From: Epiperipatus broadwayi
Lineage: Eukaryota; Onychophora; Udeonychophora; Euonychophora; Peripatidae
Length of the DNA: 64,000 bases
NCBI GenBank assembly: GCA_028023455.1
Contig: JAQFVV010006738.1
Coordinates: 339,632 to 403,631 of the forward strand
Direction of reading: 5' to 3'
The translations under genes and the position numbers were made by a program. Shown in pieces: positions 21,698 to 30,960 of the stretch; positions within the stretch are counted from its first letter, which is position 1, and each line of letters begins with the position of its first letter. The notes below the pieces were generated by a model that did not search any database, was not told where the DNA came from, and saw only the letters and a list, made by a program, of their open reading frames with translations.

Positions 21698-22031
21698 CAT
21701 GACTTAATTTTTTAAGCTTGTAAATAAAAAATAAGAGCTCTGCTAATTGCTCTAACAAGCTTTATTGAGAAATGCCTGCAAAATAATGCATCTTGCAACT
21801 ACTCCCCAACCTCAGACCAATAGTTTCATGTGTTGGCATTCTTCAGTGAGGTTCTAGGGTAGTTTCAGACACTAGATCTAAAAATACCAAGCCAAAGCTT
21901 GCATTTATCTAAAAGTTAACTATTAAGTAGAAAATGTGAAATTTTTTAGACACCTATATGTTTTCAAACCCAGCAATCTAATTCAAATAGCTCTTTATGT
22001 TTTATTTGCAAGCTTAAAAACTTAAGTCATG
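21698..22031 (-). repeat. Repeat family B copy B1 (ribozyme-bearing)
   Basis: A 334-bp unit with its own ~40-bp terminal inverted repeats (CATGACTTAA...AAGCTTG at the left, CAAGCTT...CTTAAGTCATG at the right). It carries a hammerhead on the minus strand (next entry). Its inner part recurs in reverse orientation at 22142-22425, so the two together form a long fold-back. There is no ORF. Confidence 0.75.
21808..21853 (-). ncRNA. Hammerhead ribozyme candidate, family B1 (type I)
   Basis: In order on the minus strand: stem I strand AACCUCA, CUGAAGA (fits CUGANGA), stem II AUG-CCAACA-CAU, GAAA, stem III C-U-AUU-G-G region, GUC, stem I strand UGAGGUU. Stem I pairs over 7 bp without mismatch and stem III over 3 bp including A15.1-U16.1. 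All invariant core bases are present. Cleavage would follow the C of GUC (plus-strand complement 21815). Activity is inferred; no covariance search was run. Confidence 0.7.
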
Positions 22032-22141
22032 TGATGTATGATTAATTTTTATTGACTATTTATAGTCCTTGCTTTAAAGTCTTATGCAATGTTATATTGT
22101 TAAAGCTATTAATATATGGTTTGGCTGAAGATCTCTAAGCC

Positions 22142-22425
22142 CAATGTAGCTATTTGAGCTAGATAGCTGGGTTTGAAGACATAGAGGTATTTAAAAATTT
22201 CAGATGTTCTACTTAATAGTTAACTTTTAGATAAATGCTGGCTTTAGTTTGGTATTTTTAGATCTAGACTCTGAAACTACCATAGTGCCTCACTGAGGAG
22301 TGCCAAAGTATGAAACCATTGGTCTGAGATTGAGGAGTAGTTTCAAGATAGATTTTTAAATGCTTTATTTTGCTGGCATTTATCAATAAAGCTTGTTAGA
22401 GCAATTAGCAGAGCTTTTTATGTTT
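22142..22425 (+). repeat. Repeat family B copy B2 (ribozyme-bearing)
   Basis: Reverse-oriented relative of B1, matching about 280 bp from AATGTAGCTATTTGAG to GCAGAGCTTTTTATG. With B1 it makes arms of roughly 280 bp around a ~110-140-bp loop. Confidence 0.75.
22286..22331 (+). ncRNA. Hammerhead ribozyme candidate, family B2 (type I)
   Basis: CCUCA, CUGAGGA (22293-22299), stem II GUG-CCAAAG-UAU with G-U, U-A, G-U pairs, GAAA (22312-22315), stem III CC-AUU-GG, GUC (22322-22324), UGAG. Relative to B1, stem II changes from AUG/CAU to GUG/UAU and stem III from U-G to C-G, in both cases keeping the pairing. Stem I is only 4 bp before a mismatch, so activity may be reduced. Confidence 0.6.
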
Positions 22426-22660
22426 TAATGTTTTTTTCTCAAAACATGAAAACAAAACAGGTGATTTTTTTTTATATATCTGAGAAAGCCACCAAATCAT
22501 TAGTAAAATAAGTAAATAATAAACAGAAGAAATAATGGTATTCTGTTTTGTGCGTATATGTTGTATTTATAAATACGCATAAAGAAAAACAACTAGTTTT
22601 TTTTGGAAATTTTAATACAGATTATGTATATCTTTTTTTTTTTGCAATTGTAAAGTAAAA
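22426..22660. other. AT-rich spacer
   Basis: Nothing recognised. Confidence 0.5.
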
Positions 22661-22664
22661 AAAG

Positions 22665-22775
22665 ACCAATGGTTTTATTGCTCAGGAGTTCATAAGTTTA
22701 AGCGCCAGAATCGATCCTGGATCTCCCAATCCTAAGTCAGATGTTCTACTGCTACACCAAACCGTGCAGAGCATT
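22665..22775 (-). repeat. tRNA-derived SINE, copy 2
   Basis: On the minus strand GGTGTAGCAGTAGAACATC (A box in a D-arm), an anticodon arm around CTTAGGA, then CCAGGATCGATTCTGG, a T-arm with paired CCAG/CTGG and a B box. The unit continues to CTGAGCAATAAAACCAT and an A/T-rich end. The related copy is at 6151-6265. It lacks a good acceptor stem, so it is a SINE or tRNA pseudogene and not an active tRNA. Confidence 0.65.
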
Positions 22776-22978
22776 TTAAGGAAGAAACAGTAGAATACAA
22801 AGTTTGCATTTCTTTTTCATTTTTCCCTCTCCCCTTTCTGAAATCTTTATAAAGTGTGTTAAATTTTAATTAATAAATAGTAGAATAAAAGTTATGACAT
22901 TTTAATGAATAAGTAGTAGACTTTGTTTTCTTAAACAATAAGAACAATACAACTGAGAAAAATAAGCATGTGTTTATC

Positions 22979-23250
22979 CTATATAAAAACAATTTATCCA
23001 CTACTTTGAACACTTTAGCAATAACGTTTTATTGATCTTATGTTTCGACTGTCCTGCAGTCTTCTTCAGAGCTATGGTATAATGAACATAAAATACATTT
23101 TTTATGATATTGTTTATATAGTTATGTATTTTATTTTGTTTATTATATTATAGCTCTGAAGAAGACTGCAGTATAGTTGAAGTGTAAGGTCAATAAAAGG
23201 TTTTTGCTAAAAACTGTTCAAAATAGTGGATAAATTATATTTGTATAAGA
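22979..23250. repeat. Fold-back repeat family C with HHR-like core
   Basis: The arms ~22985-23085 and ~23145-23250 are inverted copies. The minus strand of the left arm reads CTGAAGA, then GACTG-CAGGA-CAGTC (5-bp stem), then GAAAC. The right arm is a degenerate copy (CTGAAGAAGACTGCAGTATAG). Such CTGAAGAAG...CGAAAC blocks are frequent at Penelope-like and other repeat ends. A partner strand for stem I was not found, so an active ribozyme is doubtful. Confidence 0.6.
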
Positions 23251-24300
23251 TATAGCAAAATAAAGGAAGTGGTGAATATGGGAATATTTCTGTGTGTTTA
23301 TCCTAATATTACAATTGATAGATAGTTAAAAACTTTCAAAATTTTAATTCATAAATAATATGAAGTATTACATATTTTTCTTACACTACAACTATAATTA
23401 GCAAATGTTATGAAACTAAAAAAGAACAAAACTTTTTAATAGTACAACCATTTACAGTATAGATAATGGCATATTATGAAATGGATATTTGGTTATCTTG
23501 CAACATACTATAGAAGTTAGTTGAACTTTTGATGACTGGTGAGCCTGGCTTCATCTATTTGGATATGTTCTTTGTGTGTACCCATATATCACGTATCCTC
23601 AATAATAATTATTTGTTCTTAAAATTCATTCAGTAGTTTATTGAAAACATACAAGTGGAGATTGAAAAAATGCTAAATATTCAAAGACATTTTGTTTTTT
23701 AATCCCTGCTGGCAGATCATGATGGCAAACATTTAAACAAGACCTTTTATTTTTCCTCTGCTTTTAGATCATTTAGTCAAAAAACAAATAATAAATCTGC
23801 CAATATCCAAACATCCACAAATCTATTCATGAAGTTAATGCTGATATTATATAACTGCATGATAAAATACAGTATTCTTACATATTGTTTGTATTATTTA
23901 GTGGAAAAACTAAAAGAAATAAGCATTTTAAGGTGTAAACAAACATATTACTGTAATATTTGAAATCCAGGCTCTTTTCATATTCCTGGAGCCTAATTGT
24001 AAATATAGGGGATTTGAACTCAGATCATTACTATAATACAGAAAAGCATGGCCCTGAGATGTAATCATAATAGTATAATAAATCAATTCTTTCAACATTC
24101 TGAAAAATAGCGAGACAAAATGAATGAAGCAATTAATGAATTAACAAAACAATTCTAATAATTCAGCAAAATATGGAAAAAGCTATAAAAAATCTTAGAA
24201 ATTAAAAGAATTTTAAATTGTATGAAACTCCAACATTTATTCTGAAGGGATAACTCCTTTAATGCAAAATTTACTGCAGGCGCTATTAGATACAGCAAAT
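23251..24300. other. Intergenic DNA, nothing recognised
   Basis: AT-rich; the minus ORF 24155-24346 shows no family features. Confidence 0.6.
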
Positions 24301-25790
24301 TGTACCTATTTATAAAATAAAGGTGATCCAAAGATTTATAGAGCAATATCTATTTTACCAATTTTTTCTAAAATTTTTGAAAATTGTTCTTATTCAGAAA
24401 TAAAAAATGATATTAATAAGATCATACCAAAATCTCAACATTATTTTGTACCAAAAAGTCAGTTAGTAGTAATTTTATAACAATTCAAAATCATATATCA
24501 CATATCTTAAATCTTGGGGGAAAAAATTGATGTCATCTATCTGGATTTGCCATCTATATTTGACTTAATCTGTCATAAATTATTAATAATGAAACTGATA
24601 AAATTGAATATATAATAATTAATTAGTTGCTTACCCAAAAGATGCTAAGATTTACATTTATTTCAGTAGTGAATCTCTCAAATCAACTAAGGTATACCCA
24701 AAGAGGGATTTTAGCACCACTGCTATTCAATACTTTTACAATAAATATAGGACAAGATATAAAGCATTCATAAATCTTGTCATATGCTGATGATAAAACA
24801 TTTAATGTAATAAGTGATCTATTTGATATAATTAAATTACAAGCTGATTTGAATAATTTTGAAAACTGGTGTGTGTGTATATATATATAGCAGGAAAGTG
24901 AATGCTGAGAAATGTTCTGTTTTTATTGTACTTCAAAAATCTACAAATTTTGATATAAATTATTACATGAAATAAACTCAGTGCATATCGCTAACTCAAA
25001 ATTCAAATATAAAATGTCAAATCACCCCCAAACATTATGTATTTTCAACAATGCTATTTTTATTAATAAGGTAGCATTGCTAAAAAAAAAAAAAAAACAA
25101 TAACATGGGCGGGGGGTGATTTGACACTTTAAATTAATATAGTATCAAAATAATTACAAAAAAAGAATGTCAATGATTTTGGAATAAATTTTGATAGTAC
25201 TAATTCTTAAAAAAACACATTATAAAGAAATACAAAAACATAAAACTATGGAAAATATTGAAAAATGATAAAAACTTCAGGAAAAACAGAAATTTTGTTG
25301 CTTAAAACTGTAGTATTACCTGTGACATACTATGGATCAGAAATATTAATCATTCAATTATACAGATGCTAATCAGAACATTATCTTTTAATTGTAAAAC
25401 AAAGATAATTACGAAATCTAACATTATTGTATATTTTACATGAAAATTTGTTTATCAAATTATATAACCAAAATGAAATTCAAATAATCAGAAAGACAAG
25501 TTATCATGAAAAAACAGAAATAACTGCTAAAACTGTATTTAGAACACTACCAAGAATAAGCAAGTTGTACAATTCTATTGATGTTAATAACAAATTAGAA
25601 ATAAGCATTTTATCTTTTGATAAGGCAACATTTTTAAACAATAAAAACAACTATAAGAAATATTAGGTGTACAAATTTTATATTAATTATAATACTGTCA
25701 TTTTAGTTTTACTATATTTATATATATATTATCTACTTGTAAATGGTTTGTATATTTCAAACTATATGGAGGTTGTAAATAAAATGAAAT
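24301..25790 (+). pseudogene. Decayed Jockey/CR1-type LINE, RT to 3' end
   Basis: Broken plus-strand frames carry reverse transcriptase landmarks in order: YRAISILPIFSKIFE (for NYRPIS...), a YLDF..AFD-like block, RGILAPLLFNTFTINI (for QGGILAPLLFN), and SYADDKTF with the catalytic ADD. After the MITE at 25011 come ILPVTYYGSE (for VLPVLTYGSE) and a C-terminal LPRISKLYNSI, typical of Jockey-like ORF2 ends. There are many stops and frameshifts. The end near 25790 is AAATAAAATGAAATAAAT. Confidence 0.7.
25011..25131. mobile_element. Small MITE (~120 bp) inside the LINE remnant
   Basis: The termini are inverted: AATGTCAAATCACCCCC at the left and GGGGGTGATTTGACACTT at the right, around an A-rich centre. 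It separates two parts of the LINE remnant, so it inserted after the LINE. The target duplication is unclear. Confidence 0.6.
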
Positions 25791-25844
25791 AAATCATAAT
25801 GATGATAATGTAACTATTTTTATTTATTTATTTTTTTAATACTT

Positions 25845-25945
25845 TTTTGTAAATGTATTTGCCACATATGATTAATTTATATATATTCTTGAAATTTGAT
25901 AGTTATTTCCTATACTTGAAAAAAAAATTTCAACTTTGGTTATTT
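25845..25945. repeat. Dispersed repeat U, copy 3
   Basis: GTAAATGTATTTGCCACATATGATTAATTTATATATATTC then GAAATTTGATAGTTATTTCC, similar to the copies near 20.6 and 20.9 kb. Confidence 0.4.
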
Positions 25946-26010
25946 TTTTTATATTAATCTACTAAAGATCACATGATCACCATTTCTTATGCTTACCCAA
26001 ACTGTTTACA

Positions 26011-26160
26011 CAGAGGCTAAACTCTCCATACAGTAGTGCCACCAGTGCAAGCCAGAGGAATCAATGGATGCAATAAGATTTGTGCATAAAATCCCTATCT
26101 AGTGCCTACTCATTCAATATCCCCAGACTAGTTTCCAGCTTGTGGCTTTCATCAGTCCAT
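26011..26160 (-). repeat. Repeat family A copy A4
   Basis: Minus-strand unit from the CCATACAGTAGTGCCACC terminus to the hammerhead region, where it joins A5 in inverted orientation (CAGTCCATAAGCTGG). The outer termini CAGAGG.TAAACT of A4 and A5 are mutually inverted, giving a 357-bp fold-back (26011-26367). Confidence 0.75.
26120..26155 (-). ncRNA. Hammerhead core without stem I (copy A4)
   Basis: The minus strand has CUGAUGA (26149-26155), stem II A-AGC-CACAA-GCU-G, GAAA (26132-26135), CUA, GUC (26126-26128). The stem I partner is lost at the inversion junction, so the core is intact but probably non-functional. Confidence 0.55.
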
Positions 26161-26367
26161 AAGCTGGAAACTAGTCTGGGAATATTGGATGAGTAGACAC
26201 TGCAGTGCTCTCAGATCCAAGGGTCTTCACTGATGAAAGCCACAAGTTGGAAACTAGTCTGGGGATATTGGATGAGTTAGCACTAGATAGGGATTTTATG
26301 CACAAACCTTCTTGCATCCTTACTCTGGCTAGTATTGGTGGCACTACTGTATGGAGTTTACCCTCTG
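26161..26367 (+). repeat. Repeat family A copy A5 (tandem junction)
   Basis: Starts with a partial ribozyme 3' half (AAGCTGGAAACTAGTCTGGG, 26161-26180). About 85 bp later comes a complete hammerhead, then the unit runs to GTGGCACTACTGTATGGAG. Two GUC sites in the same orientation 83 nt apart imply at least two tandem, head-to-tail units, the first internally deleted. Confidence 0.75.
26224..26265 (+). ncRNA. Hammerhead ribozyme candidate, family A5 (type I)
   Basis: Stem I strand UCUUCA (26224-26229), CUGAUGA (26230-26236), stem II AGC-CACAA-GUU inside a sheared A.G closing pair (26237-26249), GAAA (26250-26253), CUA, GUC (26257-26259), stem I strand UGGGGA (26260-26265). All six stem I positions pair (U-A, G-C, G.U, G.U, G-C, A-U). 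Stem III within one molecule is only A-U and C-G with a 2-nt loop. However ACUAGU is self-complementary, so a dimeric fold would give a 6-bp stem III. Predicted cleavage is after 26259. Confidence 0.72.
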
Positions 26368-26374
26368 GTGTATT

Positions 26375-26485
26375 AATCGATGTAAATGTATTTGCTATAT
26401 GTCTTGCACATGATTAATATCAATATATATTCTTTTTTTTTTTTTTTGGTAATTGATTTTGGAATTTAAAAACTATTATGAATAT
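26375..26485. repeat. Dispersed repeat U, copy 4
   Basis: GTAAATGTATTTGCTATATG, CATGATTAAT, TTGGAATTTAAAAACTATTATG; the same order of blocks as the other copies. Confidence 0.45.
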
Positions 26486-27340
26486 TTCCTTACACCATTT
26501 TATTCATATGTGGAATTATATTTCATTTCTTGGGTATTTAATAATTAATATTATTAATAATGTGGTTTTCCATTAGTGTGTTCTTTAGGGATCAGTATAC
26601 TTTTATTATATAGAAAATATAAATGCATAATTAATATTAATGAATATATCTGGAATATTTATCAACATTATTAGTGATATTAGGTATGGCAAAGTTGTTA
26701 TTGACTTTTGTTAATTAAAGATTGTCAATTATCTGTTTGTTTTCAGGTTATTATAACGATGAAATTCATGCACTTCATTGCCGATCTTCTTTCATTCACA
26801 ATCGTACCAAATGTTATATTACTAATAACAATATCATATTACGTTCTCTTGTACTTCCAAGAGTAGTTTTCTTCATGCACCTCTAGAACAACTCACTATA
26901 ATTTTGAATAATCAATGGACTTGTTGCTGCTCATTTTTGTGAGTAGGGATTAGGATTCAAAACTGTGATTAATGCTTTTGTGCATCTAGAAGCCATCTTT
27001 TACTCATTTGTTCTATTTAGATTAATAATTTGAACAGAATTATATAAGAAAATTCTGATATTGTTAGTAATAATAATGAGTAGAAGGTGCCTGTAGTATT
27101 TCTAAAATATGTAGAAATTGAACTGGTGTCAGATTTATGCAAGTATGTTATCTTGGATTTAAAATCTTGCAAAATATTGTAAAGAAATTGTAGGTGTTTG
27201 CTTGATGTCTATATGCATTAGTGTCATCATTTGAAATCCTAATTCTCTAATGGTCAAAGTCACACACTGGATGAGAGGGATATTATACCATTGATCATCT
27301 GAAGTTCACTATCTAAAATTTATAATAGATGGCTCCACCT
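26486..27340. other. Intergenic DNA, nothing recognised
   Basis: No gene or repeat supported. Confidence 0.55.
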
Positions 27341-29325
27341 TAGAATGGGCAAAAAGTTTAGATGGATGGGCAGCAAAGTTGGTAAATGAACTTAGGACAT
27401 AGGGCCAAATTAAACCTATTATCATGTTTTAATACTATGGCACAGAAGAGATTTTCTGAATAGTTGGAGTAATACAAGAGTAAGACTACTATTTAAAGGA
27501 AAGGATCAGAAAGTTAAGTAATTATAGACCGATAGTGGTAATGTCAGGGTTTTGTAAAGTTTTCATGTATATGGTGGCTTGAAGGGGTGCAAAATGGATG
27601 GAAGAAAATAATATAATGGGAGAAATGCAAGGTTTTTGATCAGATAGGAGTATATGAGATAGTTTATTTGTAGTTACACAACTTAGGTAGGAGTAGAAAT
27701 ACAGATAAGCAGTTATGTATGGTTTTTATAAATATAGAGAAGGTATATGATAGAGTAAATAGAAATAGATTATGACTAAGTTTAGTAAATTTGGAAATGG
27801 ATGGAGCTTTAATGGGTCTCATTAAGAGATGGTATGAAAATAATTACTATACATATGAATTAGGGAGTATAGAATTAGTTAAAGTTAAAAATGGGATGGG
27901 ACTAATGCAATGATGCCTTATGTCATCTATTTTGTTTTTTTTTTGTATTTGAATGAAATAGAAAGAGCAATAGAAAGACTAGGAAGAGGGGTAGAGATAC
28001 CATTAATAGGTGGCAAGGGAGTATATACATTATTGTGTCTTATTTGCGGATGTCTTCTTGTGCACAGAAAGAAGGGAAGATATGGAAGTTATGCTGAGGA
28101 CATGCACAAGGGTGGGTAAAGAGATGGGGATTAAATTTAGTGAAGAAAAATCAAAAGTAATTATGATTAATACTGGGGAAAGAGAAGACAAAGAATTTTT
28201 ACTGGGGGATATAAAGTTAAGTGTGGTGAATAGATATAACAATTTGGGAATCGTTTTAAGTAATCGGAGAAATTGCTTGGATGAATGGGAGAAAAAATTG
28301 ATAAATGAAGCAAAGAAAAGAAAGAGACTGATAAAGAAATTAACAGTGTCATATAATAAATATGATGTAGTTAGAATTGTATGGGAGGGGCAGTAGCAGG
28401 ATTAACATATGGTAATAATGCATTATGTGTGGTGTTAGATTATGTAGAAAAACTACAAAGAGAAGTAGGAAGACAGGCATTGGATGCAGATGCGTGAACA
28501 GCAAAGGAGTAAATTCAAGCAGAAATGGGACAGTCAAGTTTTTATATGAGATGCAAAAAGCAAAATGAAAATATTCAATAGATTGCAGTTTATGAATAAT
28601 AAGAGAATAGCCAAAATAGTATTTAATTGGGTTAAGAGTAAAGGGCAAACAACAAGATGGATGAGAAAGGTAGTACGGTATGCAGAAGATTTGGATAAAG
28701 AATTTATGTCAGTATGCTTATACAAAAGGTGTGATGATTGTGATAGAATTTTTGAGTGTAATAGTTTCAAGGAATGGGATAGAATAGATGCACTAATAAA
28801 GAATAGGGACTTGAGAGAGTAAAGAATTTAAATATATATAGAAGAAAACAGAATATTGGGTGTGAGTTAATTTATAATAATAATAATAAGGAAAGTAGTA
28901 TTCTGTTTAAGGTTCAAACAGGATCTTTAGCAACAAGGGAATATACATATAAATGGACAAATGTGGATAATTTAGTCTGCAAGTTGTGTAAGGAAGGCAT
29001 AGAAAATATTCTGTTAATTGAATGTAAATGATTGCAGGAGCACAAATAATGTTGTGGGAATAATAAATATAAACTAAGTGATTACATAGAAGGTGGTCTT
29101 GGTTTTTATGCTGGGTTTGGGAAAAAATAAGGTGGATTTAAATATAAAGGCTATGGAGTTGACAAAGATCATATTGGGAAATGGGATGGAGCACGATAGA
29201 AAAAACTATGGGAAAACTTAAAATGGGAAAGGGAAGGTAAAGTGGCTAACAAATTCCTCTGGGCATGGTAGCTGAGAGATTCCTGACTCCAAAAAAAGAA
29301 ATTACATTACATCTCATCATCATCA
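27341..29325 (+). pseudogene. Decayed LINE-B copy (5'-truncated ORF2)
   Basis: Collinear with ORF2 of the LINE-B at 53171-56936 from the LDGWAAEMV region onward. Recognisable pieces are a SNYRPIVVMS block, GEMQG, DSLFVVTQL, an ERAIERLGRG run at 27960, then VGKEMGIKFSEEKSKV, LLGDIKLSVVNRY and KRIAKIVFNWV. Many stops and frameshifts interrupt it. It ends with the shared 3' UTR (GTGGCTAACA...GAGAGATTCCTGACTCC) and a short tail near 29310. The several ORFs between 27910 and 28822 are fragments of this one. Confidence 0.85.
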
Positions 29326-30365
29326 TTCTCTTGGAATTATATACGTTTCTAATGAATTAGATCTTCTTATGATGTCAATTAAATATAACAATTGCAAATA
29401 GGTTATTTTTGCTTAAATGAATGTTTGGGTTTAATCTGATCAAATTTCTTACTTGTTTGATACAAATGAAAAGTGTCAGTCTTGGTATGCTCATGTCTAC
29501 ATGAGCAGATTTGTACAAAATAATAGAGGAAATTAAATTTTAAAACAATTATTACTTGTTTTAGTTATAAAATTAAAATATTTAAGCCAAAAGAAATTTA
29601 CTCTTGGTCTGAATATAACTTTTATTTCTTTCTTTTTTTAATAATCTCCATACTTTCTCTTTCTTTCTTTTTTTTTTATTATTCTTTACATAAATAAAGA
29701 TACAATAAAAGACAAATGATCCCCCAAGATGCATTTCAAGCTCAACCAGCACTCATCAGTTGGCAGCGCTCAAATATATCTTTATTACATGAAGAGTATT
29801 TATCTATGGTGGGAATTGTCACATCTTTATTTACAATCGCCCAACTTGCTCCACTCACAACCTCGACTTTGTACATTTTTGATAAACCTAACTATGTTTA
29901 TCATTAATCATTTATTAAACTAGACTTTTTGTTAATCTGAAATTATAATAAAATTTGTCAAGAATCCCATAACAGAATATATATGTTAAAATATTTTTGT
30001 GGATTAATTACATTATAAACATAGGAATGAGTGGAGATATTTCCAAATAATAACAAGATTATGTAAGATAATAGGAGTAATCTAGATAACTTAATTATGA
30101 ATGACTATGTTAAACTATTTGGACTAAAAACCTACAATATCTTTATAATCGCCTTGGATTTAAGTAGAAGCAAATGGGAATCCCTTTTTTTTTCTAACTC
30201 AAGTATTATATAGATTTAATCCAAACATATTTTTATAAGTATTAGAACTTAGAAGAATCTCATCTTCTCTATATATGTTGTAAATATTATTTTATCTCTC
30301 CTAGAAAACTAATACATGTTAATTAAATATTTTCATGGATTAATTATTATATATAAATAAAGGTA
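29326..30365. other. Intergenic DNA with a degenerate direct repeat
   Basis: About 55 bp around 29985 (GGATTAATTACATTATAAAC...GAGTGGAGA) recur loosely at 30322 (GGATTAATTATTATATATAAA...GAGAGGAGA). No gene seen. Confidence 0.4.
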
Positions 30366-30850
30366 TGAGAGGAGAAATTAATTATTTAATAGAAATATCT
30401 CTAACTCGAGTTCCTTATGAGTCAATGAAAGAAAAAAAAACCTCAGCAGCTTTTGACTTCTATGATTATCAACTTGAAAATGTAAATCAATTTAAATATG
30501 TTAGTAGTTTTATAAGTAGAAAGGTGGACTTTGACATTGAGTTACACGACTCCCATGTGCTGTTGCTTTTAAAAAATTAAAAGGCAGCACATTTTATGAC
30601 AGGGAAGTAACTACTTGCAACATTCTAACTAATTCCAAAGATATTTTGAATGTAACTTTAATAATTAATGTTTAAAAACTCGGGTGTATCATTATCTTAG
30701 AAAAATCAACAACTTTTGGTTTGGATAGTTGCCAGATTATGTATGTGGATCAGTATAAATATATTGATCACTTTCTAAATAGAAAACCAGATTTTGTATA
30801 TACAGCACACACTCCAATCTCTGCTACATTTAGCAAGTTAAATCTGTTTA
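30366..30850 (+). pseudogene. LINE RT C-terminal fragments, duplicated
   Basis: Frame 30366-30580 contains LENVNQFKYVSSFISRKVDF, and after a shift FKKLKGSTFYDREVTTC. This is the usual 'NQFKYLGS.IS...A.RI..A..AF.KLK' region behind the RT domain of LINE ORF2. A second, more decayed copy follows (VDQYKYIDHFLNRKPDF...FSKLN, ~30735-30850). It is not closely similar to LINE-B or the RTE here. Confidence 0.5.
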
Positions 30851-30879
30851 TTCTAGTTACATAAACAACTACTTTAGTT

Positions 30880-30960
30880 GGTAATGTAAGAGCTCTGATG
30901 ATGACTGCTGGACAGTCAAATCTGTAGGTAAGAGGAGATAAAATAAATCATATATTAAAA
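30880..30960 (+). repeat. Family C repeat, third copy (HHR-like)
   Basis: GAGCTCTGATGATGACTGCTGGACAGTCAAATC is the plus-strand counterpart of the core at 23.05 kb: CTGATGA then TGACTG-CTGGA-CAGTCA, a perfect 6-bp stem. GAAA has become AAAU, so no active hammerhead is expected. Confidence 0.45.
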
